Below are positions 10,462 through 23,100 of a stretch of DNA of 64,000 bases, one piece after another. Location: NCBI RefSeq assembly GCF_000328475.2, contig NC_026487.1, positions 434,001-498,000 of the forward strand, in the 5' to 3' direction. The position numbers were made by a program, and so were the translations under genes. The notes under the pieces were generated by a model that was not told where the DNA came from, ran no database searches, and saw nothing but the letters and a program-made list of their open reading frames with translations. The DNA comes from Mycosarcoma maydis. Lineage: Eukaryota; Basidiomycota; Ustilaginomycetes; Ustilaginales. Within the stretch, counting starts at the first letter, position 1; every line of letters begins with the position of its first letter.

Positions 10462-13400
10462 ATGTCGACCACATCGCCACAAAAGCGCCGAGCCACCACG
10501 ATGCGCAGCGCCATGCTCAACCAGCCCATGCGCCAGACGCGATCCATGGCAAGAATCTCAGACCATACGCCTATTGAGGAGCTTTCTTCAACTTCGAAAA
10601 TGGTAGACCAACGCCACACCGCCTCTTCGTCCACATCACAAACACATCATCCTTCACCTCGCAAGGCACGCGCAAGCCAAGCTGCGCAATTCGAGACTTT
10701 CGACCCTGATACACCGGATACCAGTCTAGCTGCCTGTATGGATAGTCCAGTAAAGGGACATTTCGACGACTTTGTCTTCGAGCTGGAGACCAACAATACA
10801 GAGCTCCCCACTCGTCGCAGGAGAATTGCACCTCCACGTCAGTCGTCTACTTCGCCTTCTGCTGATGTGGGACTGCCCCGATCGAAGACGTCGGTCAACC
10901 TGCATCCAAATAACACGACTTCCAGCAACACTCTCCTGACCAGTCGCAAAGAAAATTCGCCCACAGCTCTCGCCGAACAGATCCGACCTGGCGCCAGTCC
11001 AGTCAAGCCGCTTGCGACTCTTCCGCCCGTATCTAGGTTGCATGCTACGACGCCTGCGCTTCGCTCCTCTTCGCAGTCCGACGCCAACAAGGCCGCAAGC
11101 ACGACAAAAGCTCCTTTGTCAACTTCGGTCGTTTCATCCGTTACCGATGTCATACCGGTCAGCAGCAGCCGCGACTCGGGCCGCCGACTCGTCTTTGCCA
11201 CCTCGGAAGTCAAGCGCGATGCTTCCGCCAAGCGTAATCCCTTCATCGACGACGACGACGCCAACAGCCTCGCGATGCTGGGCGAACCAAGACATTCACC
11301 CGTCAAGCGTTTCCAAGCCAAGCCCGAGTATGTCATCTCTTCACCCGATCGACCAGATCGAAAGCCCATCAACCTTCTCGAACTCAAGCCATCGCCAGGC
11401 AAGGCTCAGCGAGGCATTTTCCGCCACTATTCTGCCGACAATGATGACGACGATGACGACTGGGATCAATCGGGCTCAAACACGGTAGACGAGATCAGGC
11501 TGATCAAGGGTCCTGCGTCGAAGCGAGACGACGATGTGGCGAACAAGCAACCATTGCCGCCTGCGTCCGGATCAGCTACTTCTGAATCCTCCTCTTCGAG
11601 TGCCAACAAGCAAATCATCTCTCGCTCTACCACGCCGCTGGATGTCAAGCATACATTGTCGACCGAAACGTCGGATGCGCTCGCCAGTCTCGAGGCCTCA
11701 TTGGCAAGACTCAAAGCAAAGACTCGAAGCCCTCCAAGTTCGGCTAACGCCACCACTCTGAAGAAGCACGAGAGCAGCGCCACTGCAAATGCAAATGCAA
11801 GTGCAAGTGCAAGTGCAAGTGCAAGTGCAAGTGCAAGTGCAAGTGCAAGTGCAAGTGCAAGTGCAAGTGCAAGTGCAAGTGCAAGTGCAAGTGCAAGTGC
11901 AAGTGCAGGCTCGAAGCGAGAAGTTGGTACCAGTCGTCCTATTGGCATGACCTCTCACCGTACCCTGACCTTCCGCACCAAGGGCACAACGAGCGGTAGC
12001 GATTCGTCTTTCAGTGCACGATCCAACACGGCAGACCAAAGCAGCGATAGCGGCGTGTTTAAGCGCCCCTCTGGTCGCATCTCTGCGCTCGCCAAGTCTC
12101 GAGAGACGAGTTCGGATGCTCGATCGTTGAACAACCCTTCGCTTGCAAGCTCGAAATCGATCATGTCGTTCGGTGCGCCACGATTGCCGGGCTACAGTGA
12201 ACTCGCTGGACGATCGTTGTCCAGGCCACCGGTATCGGGTTCGCGCACCTCGAGCCTCGAAATCGCTTGCAACAGTTCGAGAGCCGACGAGGAAGCTGCT
12301 CAGGAGGAGGAGAAGGCTCGGATAGCCAAAGCAAACACGCAAGCCGAGCTCAAGGCGGCCAAACGCCAATCAATGTCATCACTATCGAGCGGCATGCCAC
12401 CGCCGGCGGCGATGCAAAGGAGAGATTCTGAAACTGCAAAATTGTGCGCGGCCGACTGCACAGGCGCAGGCAAGCGTCCTCCGAGCCGTTGGTCGTCGTC
12501 ATTGTCGTCGTCAACTTGTCCTTCAGCATCGGCACAAGTGGAGCCCACCCAAGCGCCGACAGAAGCCCAACTTGCCGAAATCAGGAAAGCGGCCAAAGCA
12601 GCGCGTCGACGTTCTCTCTACACGTTTGTACCCACCCGACGTGAAGATGGGGACGGCGATCGCTCCGTCGGTAACGTCTCGACGAATCTCGGCGTTAGCG
12701 GCTATGCAGCCGACAGTGCATGCGAGGCGGATGCTTGCGCCTCGGCTTCTAAGAAACAGCGCTTTCTTCGAGGACTCACTGTGCTCGTCGATGTACGCGA
12801 CCAAGACGGTGAAGACGCTTCGGCGTGTTGGATCGACATGCTCAAAAACGCGGGTGCCAAGGTCATGGTTCGGTTCGGCGAACGTAAACTCACGCACATT
12901 GTGTACAAGAGTGGCAAACCCAGCACGTTGCATTCGTACCGTGGGCTAGACGAACCTAAGCCTTATGTAGTGGGCATCGGATGGGTAGTGGCGTGCTTGG
13001 AACAGGCGAACAAGGCGGATGAAGCGCCGTACTTGGTCGAAGTTGCCAAACAGGCGATTTTTGCTACGGTAAGTTTGGTCACGATGAGTGTGCAGCGACA
13101 ACGATAGTGGTCCAAGGCAACAAAGCTGACTCGGAGGATTTCTCGATGGTTTTTCCGGTGTTTCCCCTGCGCTCGATCAGCGACGACGCTCGTTGATGGC
13201 GCCCAAACAAGCCCCGCCTTCCGCCAATATTGCGATTCGGGATCGTGAGTAAGAGCCCACATGTCCTCTCTCGACCTTTCTTGTGAGCCTCTTTTTCTCT
13301 CTCTCTTTCCTCTTTCGACTTCGATTTTTTGGTTTTTCTTTTGTGTTACGTTCGAGAAACTTTGCATCGTCTGATCTGCAACGGTTCCACTGCATAGTGA

Positions 13401-13795
13401 TATGTACTAACCTCGTACCGCCCTGTTGGGCCAAACTTGCATTCACGATGACAGTACCAGAGGAGAGGCTCAAGGATGTAGAAGAGGCAAGGAGAAAGTT
13501 GCTTGTTCACGCACCGGCTGTTCCAAGTCCACTTCGAAGGAGGTATAGCTCTCGTACATTGCTCGCTAGTCGTCTGGCGCGCACATCGCTGGGTGATGCT
13601 CCGTCGCATTCCGACATGCACATGGACGACGGCGCGGACAAAGAGAGTTACACAAGCATCGGTCGTCGAGCTGCATCTGAAGACGATCAAGCTACGCTGA
13701 GTGACCATGACGCACCACAGAATGCATTGCTCAAGACGTATCATCAGACAGTTGGACTAGTTCTGTCGCAGCGCTCATCTGCTGTATTTGCATAG
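10462..13795 (+). CDS. BRCT-domain protein with microcephalin-type BRCT near the C-terminus
   Basis: Probable nuclear DNA-damage or chromosome protein. Predicted exons are 10462-13068, 13181-13244 and 13455-13795, about 1003 residues, with phases matching (phase 0 at GTAAGT 13069; phase 1 at GTGAGT 13245). The first ~740 residues are Ser/Thr/Pro-rich and disordered, with a long Ala-Ser repeat at residues 442-481. One BRCT domain spans about residues 763-869: FLRGLTVLVDVRDQDGEDA, LKNAGAKVMVRFGERKLTHI, then GIGWVVACLEQANKADEAPY. The order of elements (THIVYK..ST, WV..C, DE..Y, then a basic RRRSLMAPK) resembles BRCT1 of vertebrate MCPH1. The junction of exons 1 and 2 creates TRRRSLMAPK, which supports the splice model. 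The 210-nt second intron and the last exon are less certain. No enzyme domain is visible. Confidence 0.78.
11785..11904 (+). repeat. In-frame hexanucleotide repeat (GCAAAT)2(GCAAGT)18
   Basis: Twenty perfect 6-bp units in frame in the BRCT-protein gene, encoding (Ala-Asn)2(Ala-Ser)18. Because the unit is a multiple of three, length changes stay in frame. The opposite strand is also open in two frames (Ala-Leu and Cys-Thr runs), which are shadows. Confidence 0.97.
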
Positions 13796-16267
13796 CCCTC
13801 GATCCGCCCCCCACCCCCCTAGATTCCATCCATTGCGATACCATCATTTGCAACGCTAGTGCTCGAAACCCCTGCGTGCTTCTCGACTCTGATAGTGGTC
13901 ACCTGATTCGACGGCTCGCGATAGAGGCGAATGACGCGGTGTAGATGGCGATTACATACAGCCGGATTAGTCTGGCCGGCAAGCGAGAAGGCTGCCGTTA
14001 GCGAGCTTCTGCGCGGCGGAGAGGCTCGTTGGAGGAGTCGAACGGTGACACGAGACGTAAGCTACTTTCCCTTTCCCGCTCGCTTGGCCAAGGAAACAAG
14101 GACGAGAATGAGACGTAGTCCAGGCTGGGACACCAACGGTGTTAGTTGTTGAAATTGACCCGCTCTGAAATAGAAACTCTTGTGACAGGCTGCGCTCATG
14201 ACCTGTGACAATGTTAGGCAAGGATATCTGCTGAGCAAAAGGTTGCTGCCTCGCTATCAACGCCGAGGTCAAATGGCACGAAAGAAGCCGACAATCGAGG
14301 GGCCAAGGCAAGTATCAAGCAATCTGGACAGGGCGTACCTGTGTTGACAGCTGATCATGTGAAGAGTTTCGCCACGAGCAAGTCGAAAGTCCACAGCACA
14401 GTTGGTCGAGACAGGGAGATCGGATTGGCGTGCGGCTTTGGAGCCTATGGCCGCGCTTTGACGCGCTTTGGGAGAACCACTGGCGAGCGAGTCGTACGGT
14501 GGTCCGAGAAGGCGCCGATCGACTTGCGAGCTTTCAAGTTTGCTCAAAGAAGGCTTTTGATCTGTGATCAATGTTCAAGCGCTCAACCAGTGCTTCTCGA
14601 CGTCAGCTTTGAGAAGAGCCGAGATCGAGCGCAACTCGAACTCGAACCTGGTAAGAACGCTGGGCTCGTCCCAAGTCGTCCCAAGCCAGTGGGGAAGGAG
14701 ACGACGTCGTCGGCTTGACCGGGGAACCGCTTGGGTTTCCTTCTGTTCCTTCCGACCTGAACGCTGCCCATCTTTGAGAAAGGGACGAACAGGATGGTCG
14801 TGACGGTGGCCCATTCGTGATTAGAACGGAAGCTGGGATTCATTTTTCCTGGACCTGTGACATGGGACGCGGTGAGATGACGATGATTTGCAGAAATTAG
14901 CTGGTCCGGATCGCCGGGGCAATCTGCCTTTAAAGATCGACCCTGCAAAATCGAGGATCCGCAGATACAGTCACTGAGTAAGTTGATGACAAGCTGTCTC
15001 AACTGCAGATCGCAGTGCTCGAGATGAAATGATACAATCTGAGCGTGGAGGAGCCCTCACTTGTCTGTCAGCGATCGTGAATTGTGAATCGTGAATCGTG
15101 AATCGCTTACGATCCGTCACTCGACTAACTCGTCAGCTTGAGTTGAAGTCGCTGGCAGTCAGAGTTTTCGCTTGGCGTGACCTGAGTCGGAGTCGAATCC
15201 TACTGTATTCCCCCACAGAGAAATCAGCATAGTGTCAGACGCTTTCGTTGACAGAGCGATAGCGATCGAGCTCGTCCATGAATGCGTGTTGACTTCCCCG
15301 TTTGTTTTCACGGGAGCCGCGGCGTTGGCACGCCGTTTTCGATTTCCGAAGCGGATGGTACCTGCGGCGGTGATTGCTCGAGCTCACAGTTCGTCCGCCG
15401 CGTTTACGCATAAGCAGGAAACAGTTACGGAAGTCAGCATGCTCGATCGGTTCTCGTGCTGTGATTCGAATTGAAGGGAGCCCATCGATTGCCGTCGCCA
15501 AATGGTTTGGACGAAAAGGTGTTTGCACATGATGTAGGCTGTTGCTGACAAGCGCTTGCTGACATACTTGCGCCTCTCCGAGAGGACGGGATGTGAGGAT
15601 GTTCTGATCAATGTGAGCACGGTAGTGGATGAGCATACGTTGAATTCTGAAAGGAGCGCAGATGAACACCGACTGACAGCATGAGGGCTGCAGGCACCGC
15701 ACCTTGACATTGGACAACGAACACTTGAATTGTTATGGAAGCGACATGTCATCTGTCAGCTCGGATGGAAGGGCGAAGCGTTTTTTTGCAAGCGATGTTC
15801 AATCGAGCCAAGTCACGAATTGGATCCCTGCCTTGTCCAACTTTGCAGTCGTGATTGGTGATGGGTGATCTCGACTTGTTGTAAAATTTTGTGCAAGAAT
15901 CGTGAATCGTGAATCATCTCGCGTCTATTCGTGATGTGTGCTCTTGTTTTGCTCGTCGTTAGATTATTCTCGACAATACGCTGGGAGAGCTTCGAGCTTC
16001 GCCAAGGCGTTCTGAAGAGCCTGGTGCTCGACGTGTAGAGCGATAAGCGGGTGTGCGAGCAGCTACGTGATAAGGTGAAAGTGGGGCGTGGACTGTGTTA
16101 CAGACGCCACGAATTGAAGTTTTTGCTACACGAGTTGAGACTCCGATCTTGACCTGTGCGGAGAATTTGTTTCTACAGGAAACGAGCTTCCTAACCCTTT
16201 TTTGGTTGCTGCTTAATATTCAAATGGTACGTATAACTTATGTTTAGGAATGGTTTGCAGCGGCAGC

Positions 16268-16298
16268 GGATGCGGATGCGGATGCGGATGCGGATGCG
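16268..16298. repeat. GGATGC hexanucleotide repeat
   Basis: Five tandem GGATGC units in the gene-poor spacer, the same unit family as the tract near 8146. Confidence 0.85.
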
Positions 16299-16754
16299 CG
16301 CCGACATTTCCCAAGAAGAAGCCAGAGATCGGATAGACCAATCACGAATGACGATGGCAGCCTTCTGTGGGTCAAAGTCAGCCTACTTTCCTGCGTGACT
16401 GAGCGTAGCTGATACTGGGCGTGACCATTGGTGCCGTCTTCACTTTAGTGAGAAGGATATCGCCTCTGTTGCCGATACGGCCACGCCAGCGCCATGGTTA
16501 GCTCGCCATCAGAGAAGGAAAGCTGCGCCGAACGACCAAATCATGAAACTGGCCAGCGGCAGCCAAGACTCGAACAATTTTGACCTGCACAAAGCAGATC
16601 CATCAACAGTGGCAGCAAAGTTGACCAAGTTAGGACTTGGAACGGATGTGCCTGGCCCCTCGACCCTTTTGACCAATCGTGAATCGTGAATCGTGAATTC
16701 GAAGACGGGGAAGCAGACACTCGGGACTGAGACAACGAGCAACTCTCCGTGCCC

Positions 16755-16805
16755 CGTGATCTGTGCTCTGTGCTCTGTGCTCTGTGCTCTGTGCTCCGTG
16801 CTCAC
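16755..16805. repeat. TGTGCTC heptamer tandem repeat
   Basis: About seven tandem 7-bp units (TGTGCTC, the last slightly changed). It lies about 55 bp from a separate tandem run of the CGTGAAT heptamer at 16675-16700, so two different 7-bp-period tracts sit side by side. Confidence 0.85.
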
Positions 16806-18518
16806 GCCTAATATTTGTCAAAACGTGAGGTGGTTAGCTCAGCTGAACCTGAACCGGCCGTTCGTGGTTGTGACTGCTGGCAAAATTGACGAATGTGTTT
16901 GTGGCTGTCGCTGGCCAATGCAGGTGTGCCAGAACAGCGCAGACTCGCTTAGGCTGCGAAACAGCATCAAGTCATCATAACTCAACTTAGTTCATCTCAC
17001 AAATTGGCATGGCCAGGCACTTTAGCAGAGTCGGTGGACGGATGTTTTTCTTTTCTTTTTTCGCTTAACACAGCCGCGTCAGCAAAGTCGTTTTATGTGG
17101 GTGAGATTGTCTTGCTCTCACCGAAACATCCAACTCGTCACTTGACTTGCAGACGAGGCTGAGACGTTTGCTTTGACAAGCAAGCAGAACAAGACTCGGA
17201 CCAACCCCTGTTTGTCGTAAGAGCATACTGCTTGTCTTACGCTTGCTTGCCGAGTTTGCATCCTCGGTTCCAGTCGATTTCGATTTGCACTCATCGGAGA
17301 AAAAATTAACACCCAACAACATGAGCCACGCCCTAGCCAAGTCACGAGTCGTGAGTAAGTCAATCTGAGGCGAAAAGGCAGTTCACGAGCATCAATCACT
17401 AATAACTTGGTACTGATTGCTTGGCATCCCGCCGGACTTTCACGAATCGTAGATTTCAGTTGGCATCTCGCTCGCTGCTTTCGATGGTAGTAGTTAAGCT
17501 AAACAGTACTGTACTCAACTCTCGTCATCGAGCTAAGCTAGTCTTGGTTTCCATCCGTGGTAACTTACGATACGCCATGTTTGATACTAATCCTCTGAAA
17601 CCCGGCACCTAGGCCCACTACTACTGCACACATACACGTCCAGTTTTAGAGTCCGCGCTTTAGCATGTGAAGCCGTTGGCAGTCAAAAGTGCCGTCACGA
17701 GTGTTGGCGCTGCAGTCGGCACTGCAGTCGATCCGTTGGTGCGCCCTGTTGAACAGTGCCGCGTCGTAAACTCTGAGACCCTCGACACACAGCCATCGTG
17801 GATAGATTCATATCCTCTACTGTCCTGCCTCAATCCCGAATGTCACTCGGCTCATTCAGCATGCTGTCACCATTAATGCACTCAAGGGCATCACACCGAG
17901 AACTGCAGAGTAGCTTGATTGAATTGCCATCCACACTATAAACTGTTCCTTGTCCAAGCGTCACCAGCGCCATCAACCTCCTCATTTGGTTTTCCTGCAC
18001 ACTCCTCCTCCGATCTCCTCTGCTCTCTGCCATCACTTTTGACCAGCTTCGTGACAACCACCTCTCTCTTTTCATCCTGTCAACCACCTCCTTAACAACG
18101 CATCGCTCCTACCTGGTCTTCATTTCGATCTTCCTCTCCTGCACTTCTCACCAGCATCCTTTGCATTTACCTCGCATCCAAAATCACCTTGACAGCCCAG
18201 CGTTGGTTTGCTTCTGCATTCTTTACCTTCAACTTTGTCTATTGTTTGCATTAGTCCGCCCACTCGGTCCACCGCAACCCTACCTGGTTTCGTTTGCGCC
18301 ACCGCCTCCTTCTCATCCTCAGACATTGCTGCCGCTTCCCCTGCAGCTAGCTACCCTCCCGAATTTCGCCACTTCCGCACGTGCACATCAATCGTATGCA
18401 AAGCGAACAAAAGTTTGGGACATAGCGGAGCCCATATATGCCTGTCCAACTCTTCTAGACCAACATAGCGACCTGTACACTCAACCACAAACCTTCCAGC
18501 TTCTGTCCCCTCTCCAGC

Positions 18519-19892
18519 ATGGCGTCAACAGCAGCTGCAGCCGTGCCCCGGCCTCCTGCCGCAGCATCCAAGACTAAGCCGATGCTGTTCATCGACGCAA
18601 CCAGCCTGACAAGGCAAGCAAGACCAGCGTCGAACGTGCCCACCATCCTCGTCACTCCTCCTGATGCACCTCCGCAATACTCGACTAGCATTCCTGAACA
18701 GCAGTACGAAAAGTCGGTTCTCTTTGTACCCGTCAAGACTGAGGAGCTAGGCTGGGATGAGCACGGCCTCTACTGGAATGGCACCTATGCTTACCCCGTC
18801 CACCAGATCTACAACAAAGAAGGCCAACCCATTGGCCGAAGGCGAAAGGGTCCACACGGCTACCGCTTTGAAGAATTTTACGACAACAAGAAACCCCGTC
18901 ACACCTCGTCATACACATCATCCGGCTCGCCAGAGGCAACAAGTATGGCAGCGGCGGATGACACTGTCGAGGAAGCCATTGTTCGTCTGGAAGAACCCGC
19001 ACCGCAAAGAATCGACCGCGCCGCCAAATCCGTGGTGCAACAAGAGCACAACGATGCTCCCACGCTGGAAGCAATGGAGGACAGCGAGCTTTTCAGCCCC
19101 ACCAGCCCGACTTTGTCCTTGACATCGGACATGGCCGAGACCGAGGACTCGTGTTCCGTGTGCGACGATTCGAGCTCCTTGTGGTCGCACAACGATGCAG
19201 CCTCGGACGACGGAGACAGCAGGTGTACTTCGCCAGGTATCATGTCCCCGCCCATGGACATGGACTCATCGGCCGAATTGCAAGCAGAGACGCTCACCAA
19301 GAAGCTTTCGGACCTGTCCTCAACCGAAATGGTCAGTCGGACCTCTTGGCTCTCTTTGGGCACATTGCCATGGTCGTCGTCATCATTGACAGCATCGTCC
19401 TCGTCATCAGCAGCGTCTTCGAGATCGTACTCAGTACCCGTGCCGCGAACCAGCCGAGCCAAACCAGCGCTCGAGATCGAACAACCCCATCGAACAACCA
19501 CTTGCAGAATGATCGTCGATGCATCGCAAGCCGAACGGCGCAGGCACAGCAGTCCACTGGCTTTCCAGTCCATCATAACCGACCTCACCACATCGCCGTA
19601 TGCGCCTTGTTCGGCGTCGACGCCAAACACGCCGTATCGATCGGCGACGCTTCCACGCTCGGCATCACGCAGTGGTTACACGGCATCACGCAGTGGTTAC
19701 ACAAGCAGGAAGCCCGGAAGCCTCCTCCGTTCTCCGCCGCAGTATGCACTGTCGCGCAACACGTACCAGCACGTCGCTCCCTCTCCACAACCAGCCTCTA
19801 CCACTCGCGATTGGCGATCCACTACAGATCCAGACTTCGCCGCTGGCTGGACCTTCGAAAACGCCTCTTCCGCTCTGGCCAACCACTACTGA
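18519..19892 (+). CDS. Hypothetical Ser-rich protein, unrecognised
   Basis: A single open frame of 457 residues; I do not recognise a family. The ATG at 18519 follows a long C/T-rich leader, typical of expressed fungal genes. The only block that looks structured or conserved is near residues 65-125 (LFVPVKTEELGWDEHGLYWN, then YPVHQIYNKEGQPIGRRRKG and GYRFEEFYDNKK), with many aromatic and charged residues. The remainder is low-complexity Ser/Thr/Ala/Pro with acidic patches and a Ser run near 290-305. A 21-bp in-frame duplication gives two copies of ASRSGYT near residue 385. There is no signal peptide or membrane segment. The composition suggests a regulatory, phosphorylated protein, but function is unknown. 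It is convergent with the SRPK gene (293-bp spacer). Confidence 0.75.
   Translation: MASTAAAAVPRPPAAASKTKPMLFIDATSLTRQARPASNVPTILVTPPDAPPQYSTSIPEQQYEKSVLFVPVKTEELGWDEHGLYWNGTYAYPVHQIYNKEGQPIGRRRKGPHGYRFEEFYDNKKPRHTSSYTSSGSPEATSMAAADDTVEEAIVRLEEPAPQRIDRAAKSVVQQEHNDAPTLEAMEDSELFSPTSPTLSLTSDMAETEDSCSVCDDSSSLWSHNDAASDDGDSRCTSPGIMSPPMDMDSSAELQAETLTKKLSDLSSTEMVSRTSWLSLGTLPWSSSSLTASSSSSAASSRSYSVPVPRTSRAKPALEIEQPHRTTTCRMIVDASQAERRRHSSPLAFQSIITDLTTSPYAPCSASTPNTPYRSATLPRSASRSGYTASRSGYTSRKPGSLLRSPPQYALSRNTYQHVAPSPQPASTTRDWRSTTDPDFAAGWTFENASSALANHY
19660..19701 (+). repeat. 21-bp tandem duplication inside CDS
   Basis: Two identical 21-bp units in tandem, in frame in the hypothetical gene, each encoding ASRSGYT. 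Confidence 0.95.
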
Positions 19893-20185
19893 TCTCCCCC
19901 GGCCCTCTACCCCGTACCCCGTACTTCGTAATATTCCTCCGCCATCGCTTCGCTCAATCAGCTCGCAGATCGCAGTAATCTTTGTATTTGTACCCCTTCT
20001 CCCGTGTGTCACCTATGCGTGCTGGCGTACCTTGAGCTTTCCGTCGATCCCAGCACTCCAATCCACCACAATCTCCATCACACCCTCTCATCCACACGCA
20101 AAACAAACAGGACCAACTGGTATCTGATATTACACGTGTACAACCGACTCGAAACTAAATTGAGCCAAACATGAAAGCGTGCGGT

Positions 20186-23100
20186 CTATTGCACGGTGGT
20201 AGCCACAGGGCGCGGCAAGCCCTGAGGCGACGGCGAGCCGGGTCTGTTGGCCGAGTTGCCCTGCGGTGTCTGCTGTTGAGCCGAGAGCTTTGGAGTCGAC
20301 ACTTGACGGATGCCCGAGTCGTCGCCTGCTCCCTTGACCGTCATGTGTGACTCTCCTGCGCCGTCCGACGACACCGATCGTTCCAGCGATTCGGCCTGCA
20401 GCGCGTGCACTGGGTCACGCGAGCCGCTGTGAGAAGGCGTCGGAAGCGCCGACGATGCTGCGCTACTCTGATTAGACGCAGCCGTGCCGTTTACCCCACC
20501 AGCAGTGGCAGCGGCGAGTTCGGCTTGATGCTGCGCGGCGCGACGCTTCGCATCCTCTAGTCCCTGCATGTTCAACGACATGGTCGCAGGGCTGCTCGAC
20601 ACGGATCCTACAGGCTTGAGAGCATCGGCTTCGCTTGGTGTCAGACCAGGCGGCAGCGTACGTCCAGAAGGACTGCTGGCCGTCAAGGCTTCCACATCGA
20701 TGCCCGCTTGCCTCATCGCCTGCTCGATTTCGCCCTGCACTACGATGCCGTCGATCCAGGTATGATCGAGCAGTTCGCGCGCGCCCGCTCGCTTCTCGGG
20801 ATGAAGTCGAAGCATGGGAAGTAAGAACGACGAAAGCTCGTTGGCATCGTTGTACGGCATCAGGTACTTTTCCTGCAACACCGAAATCAACGGCCAGAAT
20901 CGCAGCTTGTGTATGTGACGCAGCTCTCCACGTCGATTGAAAATGTCGGCACTGTACTTGCCAGCAAAAGCCAGACTCTTGGGGAAGTCACCCAAAAGCT
21001 CAATGATCTGTGCTACGTGATCGTCGTCCTTGTTGTACTTTGTCCCCGCCGCAGGGTCGAAGAGATAGTCCCCGGTCAACAACTCGAAAAACATACAGCT
21101 GGCCGACCACATATCAGCGCTAGGTCCCCACTTTGCTCCCAGGATCACCTCAGGACACCGATACTGTCGTGTTTGGATATCGTTGGTGAAGTGGTGATCA
21201 ACCCAACATGCGTTACCCAAGTCGGCAATCTTGACCGTGATACGTTCAAGCGAGCTCGGATCATAAGGTGGCGGAGGCGGGAGCGTGTTGGGATCGCCAG
21301 CTGACACTGCTGGTTGGTGCATCTCCTGGTCCATAGGTGTCGGCTCTTGGTGGTTAGGAGGGCTGGGCGAGTCCATCGACATCGGCGAAGGAGAGTCGGA
21401 CGGCTCGGCTTTCGGCGCAGTTGCTGTCGACTCTGACGCCTGCTGTGGCACGCGCGGTGCTCCTAGCGAAAGAAGCGATGGACCCTTTTGCTGCGGTGCT
21501 CCCTTGGACATTCTGCTACCGAAAGAGTCAGCAGGCAAGCTACTTGATCCCTGCGTGCTGAGTTGCGAGATGCCATGTCCGATCGCCTCAGTCGACTTTT
21601 CCCGTTCCTTGCTCGTAGCAAGCGATCCTCCTTTGGAGCCGGCGGCCTCGCTGCCAGGTCCACTGCGGAAGCCGTTCTCGCTATCACTGACGCTTGGCTT
21701 GTCGATCTTGGACATGCCAAATGCCCACTTGTCAAACATAGGACTCGAGCCCAGACTGCTGCTGGGACTCGGCAAAGGCTGAGAGCCAGTGATGAAGATA
21801 CCGTCTCGCCTCGGGGTTTGCGTGCCTCCTCGGCCCTGACTTGGCGGCACACCAACCAGCTTGGTGGGTACGGCTGCTGGGTTCGAGCGCAACTCGGCCT
21901 CGACGACGGCCTCTACATCCTCGATGCAGATAAGCACATTTTCGGGCTTGAGATCGGTGTGAATGATGCCGCACTCCTGATGCATATAATCGAGTCCGAG
22001 GAGCACCTGCTTTGCGATCTGCTTGACAATATGCGGGGGCACGCCTCGGTGCTGGTAGCGCTTGATCAGACCAAGCAGATTCTCTCCAAGCACTTCGAAG
22101 ACCATGCAGACGTGAGAGCCATTAGGGCCCTTGTGACGAAAGTGGTCCAGGAGCGAAACGCAGTGTCGTCTGCCCGGGTGATTTGGATTTGCTGAGACGA
22201 GACGCTGAAGCAGCTTGATCTCATCGAGCGCCGTCTCCGTGTAATGCGGAGCGCTCTTGACCACCTTGAGCGCTACGTGCCTCTTCATCTTATTGTCTTT
22301 GGCCAGCCACACGGTGGAGAAGTGACCCCAGCCGAGCTTGCGGACGATCAGATACCGTCCTTCGGAGAAGGTATCTCCGACATGCACGGGATGATATCCG
22401 CCTTTGCCGTAATCTTCGAGGTCCTCTTCGTCTTCTGTCATGACGGATCCCATATCTGAGGATGCGTTCATGGATGAAGGCCCGAAACTACCTGGAGTGT
22501 TCTGCTCTTGCGAGGTTCCTGCTATGGACATGGAATTGGAGGGCATGGCCGGAGTGTGGTGATGTGGTCCGCCCGACATTGGAACGGGTAATGCGGACAT
22601 AGCGCCGGGTGTGCTAACTGGCGATGGTCCAGGAGTGCACGTGGAAGTGATTACGTTGCTGAAAGCTTTGTCGCCGTGGTCGGTTGAAGGGCTGCAATAA
22701 ACAGCAATAGAAAGGTGAGCGATTCGACGGGGGGGAATCCAACAAGGGACAGGGTTCAATGTCAGTTTCCAGTTCATCTCCCAACAGGCTAGCAGATCCA
22801 GGGCAGATTCAGAGGCGATCGCCAGCTGAGACGAAACGCGTCGAACCACATCGAATGCACCCTACCGCCCCGCGAGGGAGACGTGAAGGGTTGTATTGCC
22901 GGTCGCAGTCCGGGAGCAGGGGAGAGCAGCCAGCAGGGCATCGACTCTCATGCATGACAGCCTATTTCATTTTCGCCTTGGAATGTCAAACATCCAGTGA
23001 GGACGGCGAAAGGAGCGACAGAGTAGCGGCACCGAGTGTGAGGCGAAAGCGCGCGCCACCAACAAGCTTCAGCGAGCTTAAATTGAGCACATCGGAGCAT

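Larger units (their letters stand above)
13796..18518. other. Gene-poor 4.7 kb spacer
   Basis: No ORF here looks conserved and no RNA gene was recognised. Motif clusters of the CGTGAAT family lie at about 15074-15106, 15898-15916 and 16675-16700. There is a GGATGC run near 16268 and a heptamer tract at 16755-16805. From about 17940 to 18518 the + strand is C/T-rich, the likely promoter and leader of the next gene. A multi-exon gene of very short exons cannot be excluded by eye. Confidence 0.55.

Noticed and set aside
11466..12369. Antisense frames with poly(Ala-Leu) and poly(Cys-Thr)
   Set aside because: Products of reading the GCAAGT repeat backwards; no start context, no conserved residues, and the sense frame leads into a BRCT domain.
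22692..22849. N-terminal extension of the SRPK frame to 22849
   Set aside because: No ATG start, and a clear TTATTGCAG acceptor lies at 22692; splicing to the upstream ATG at 23398 is in phase.
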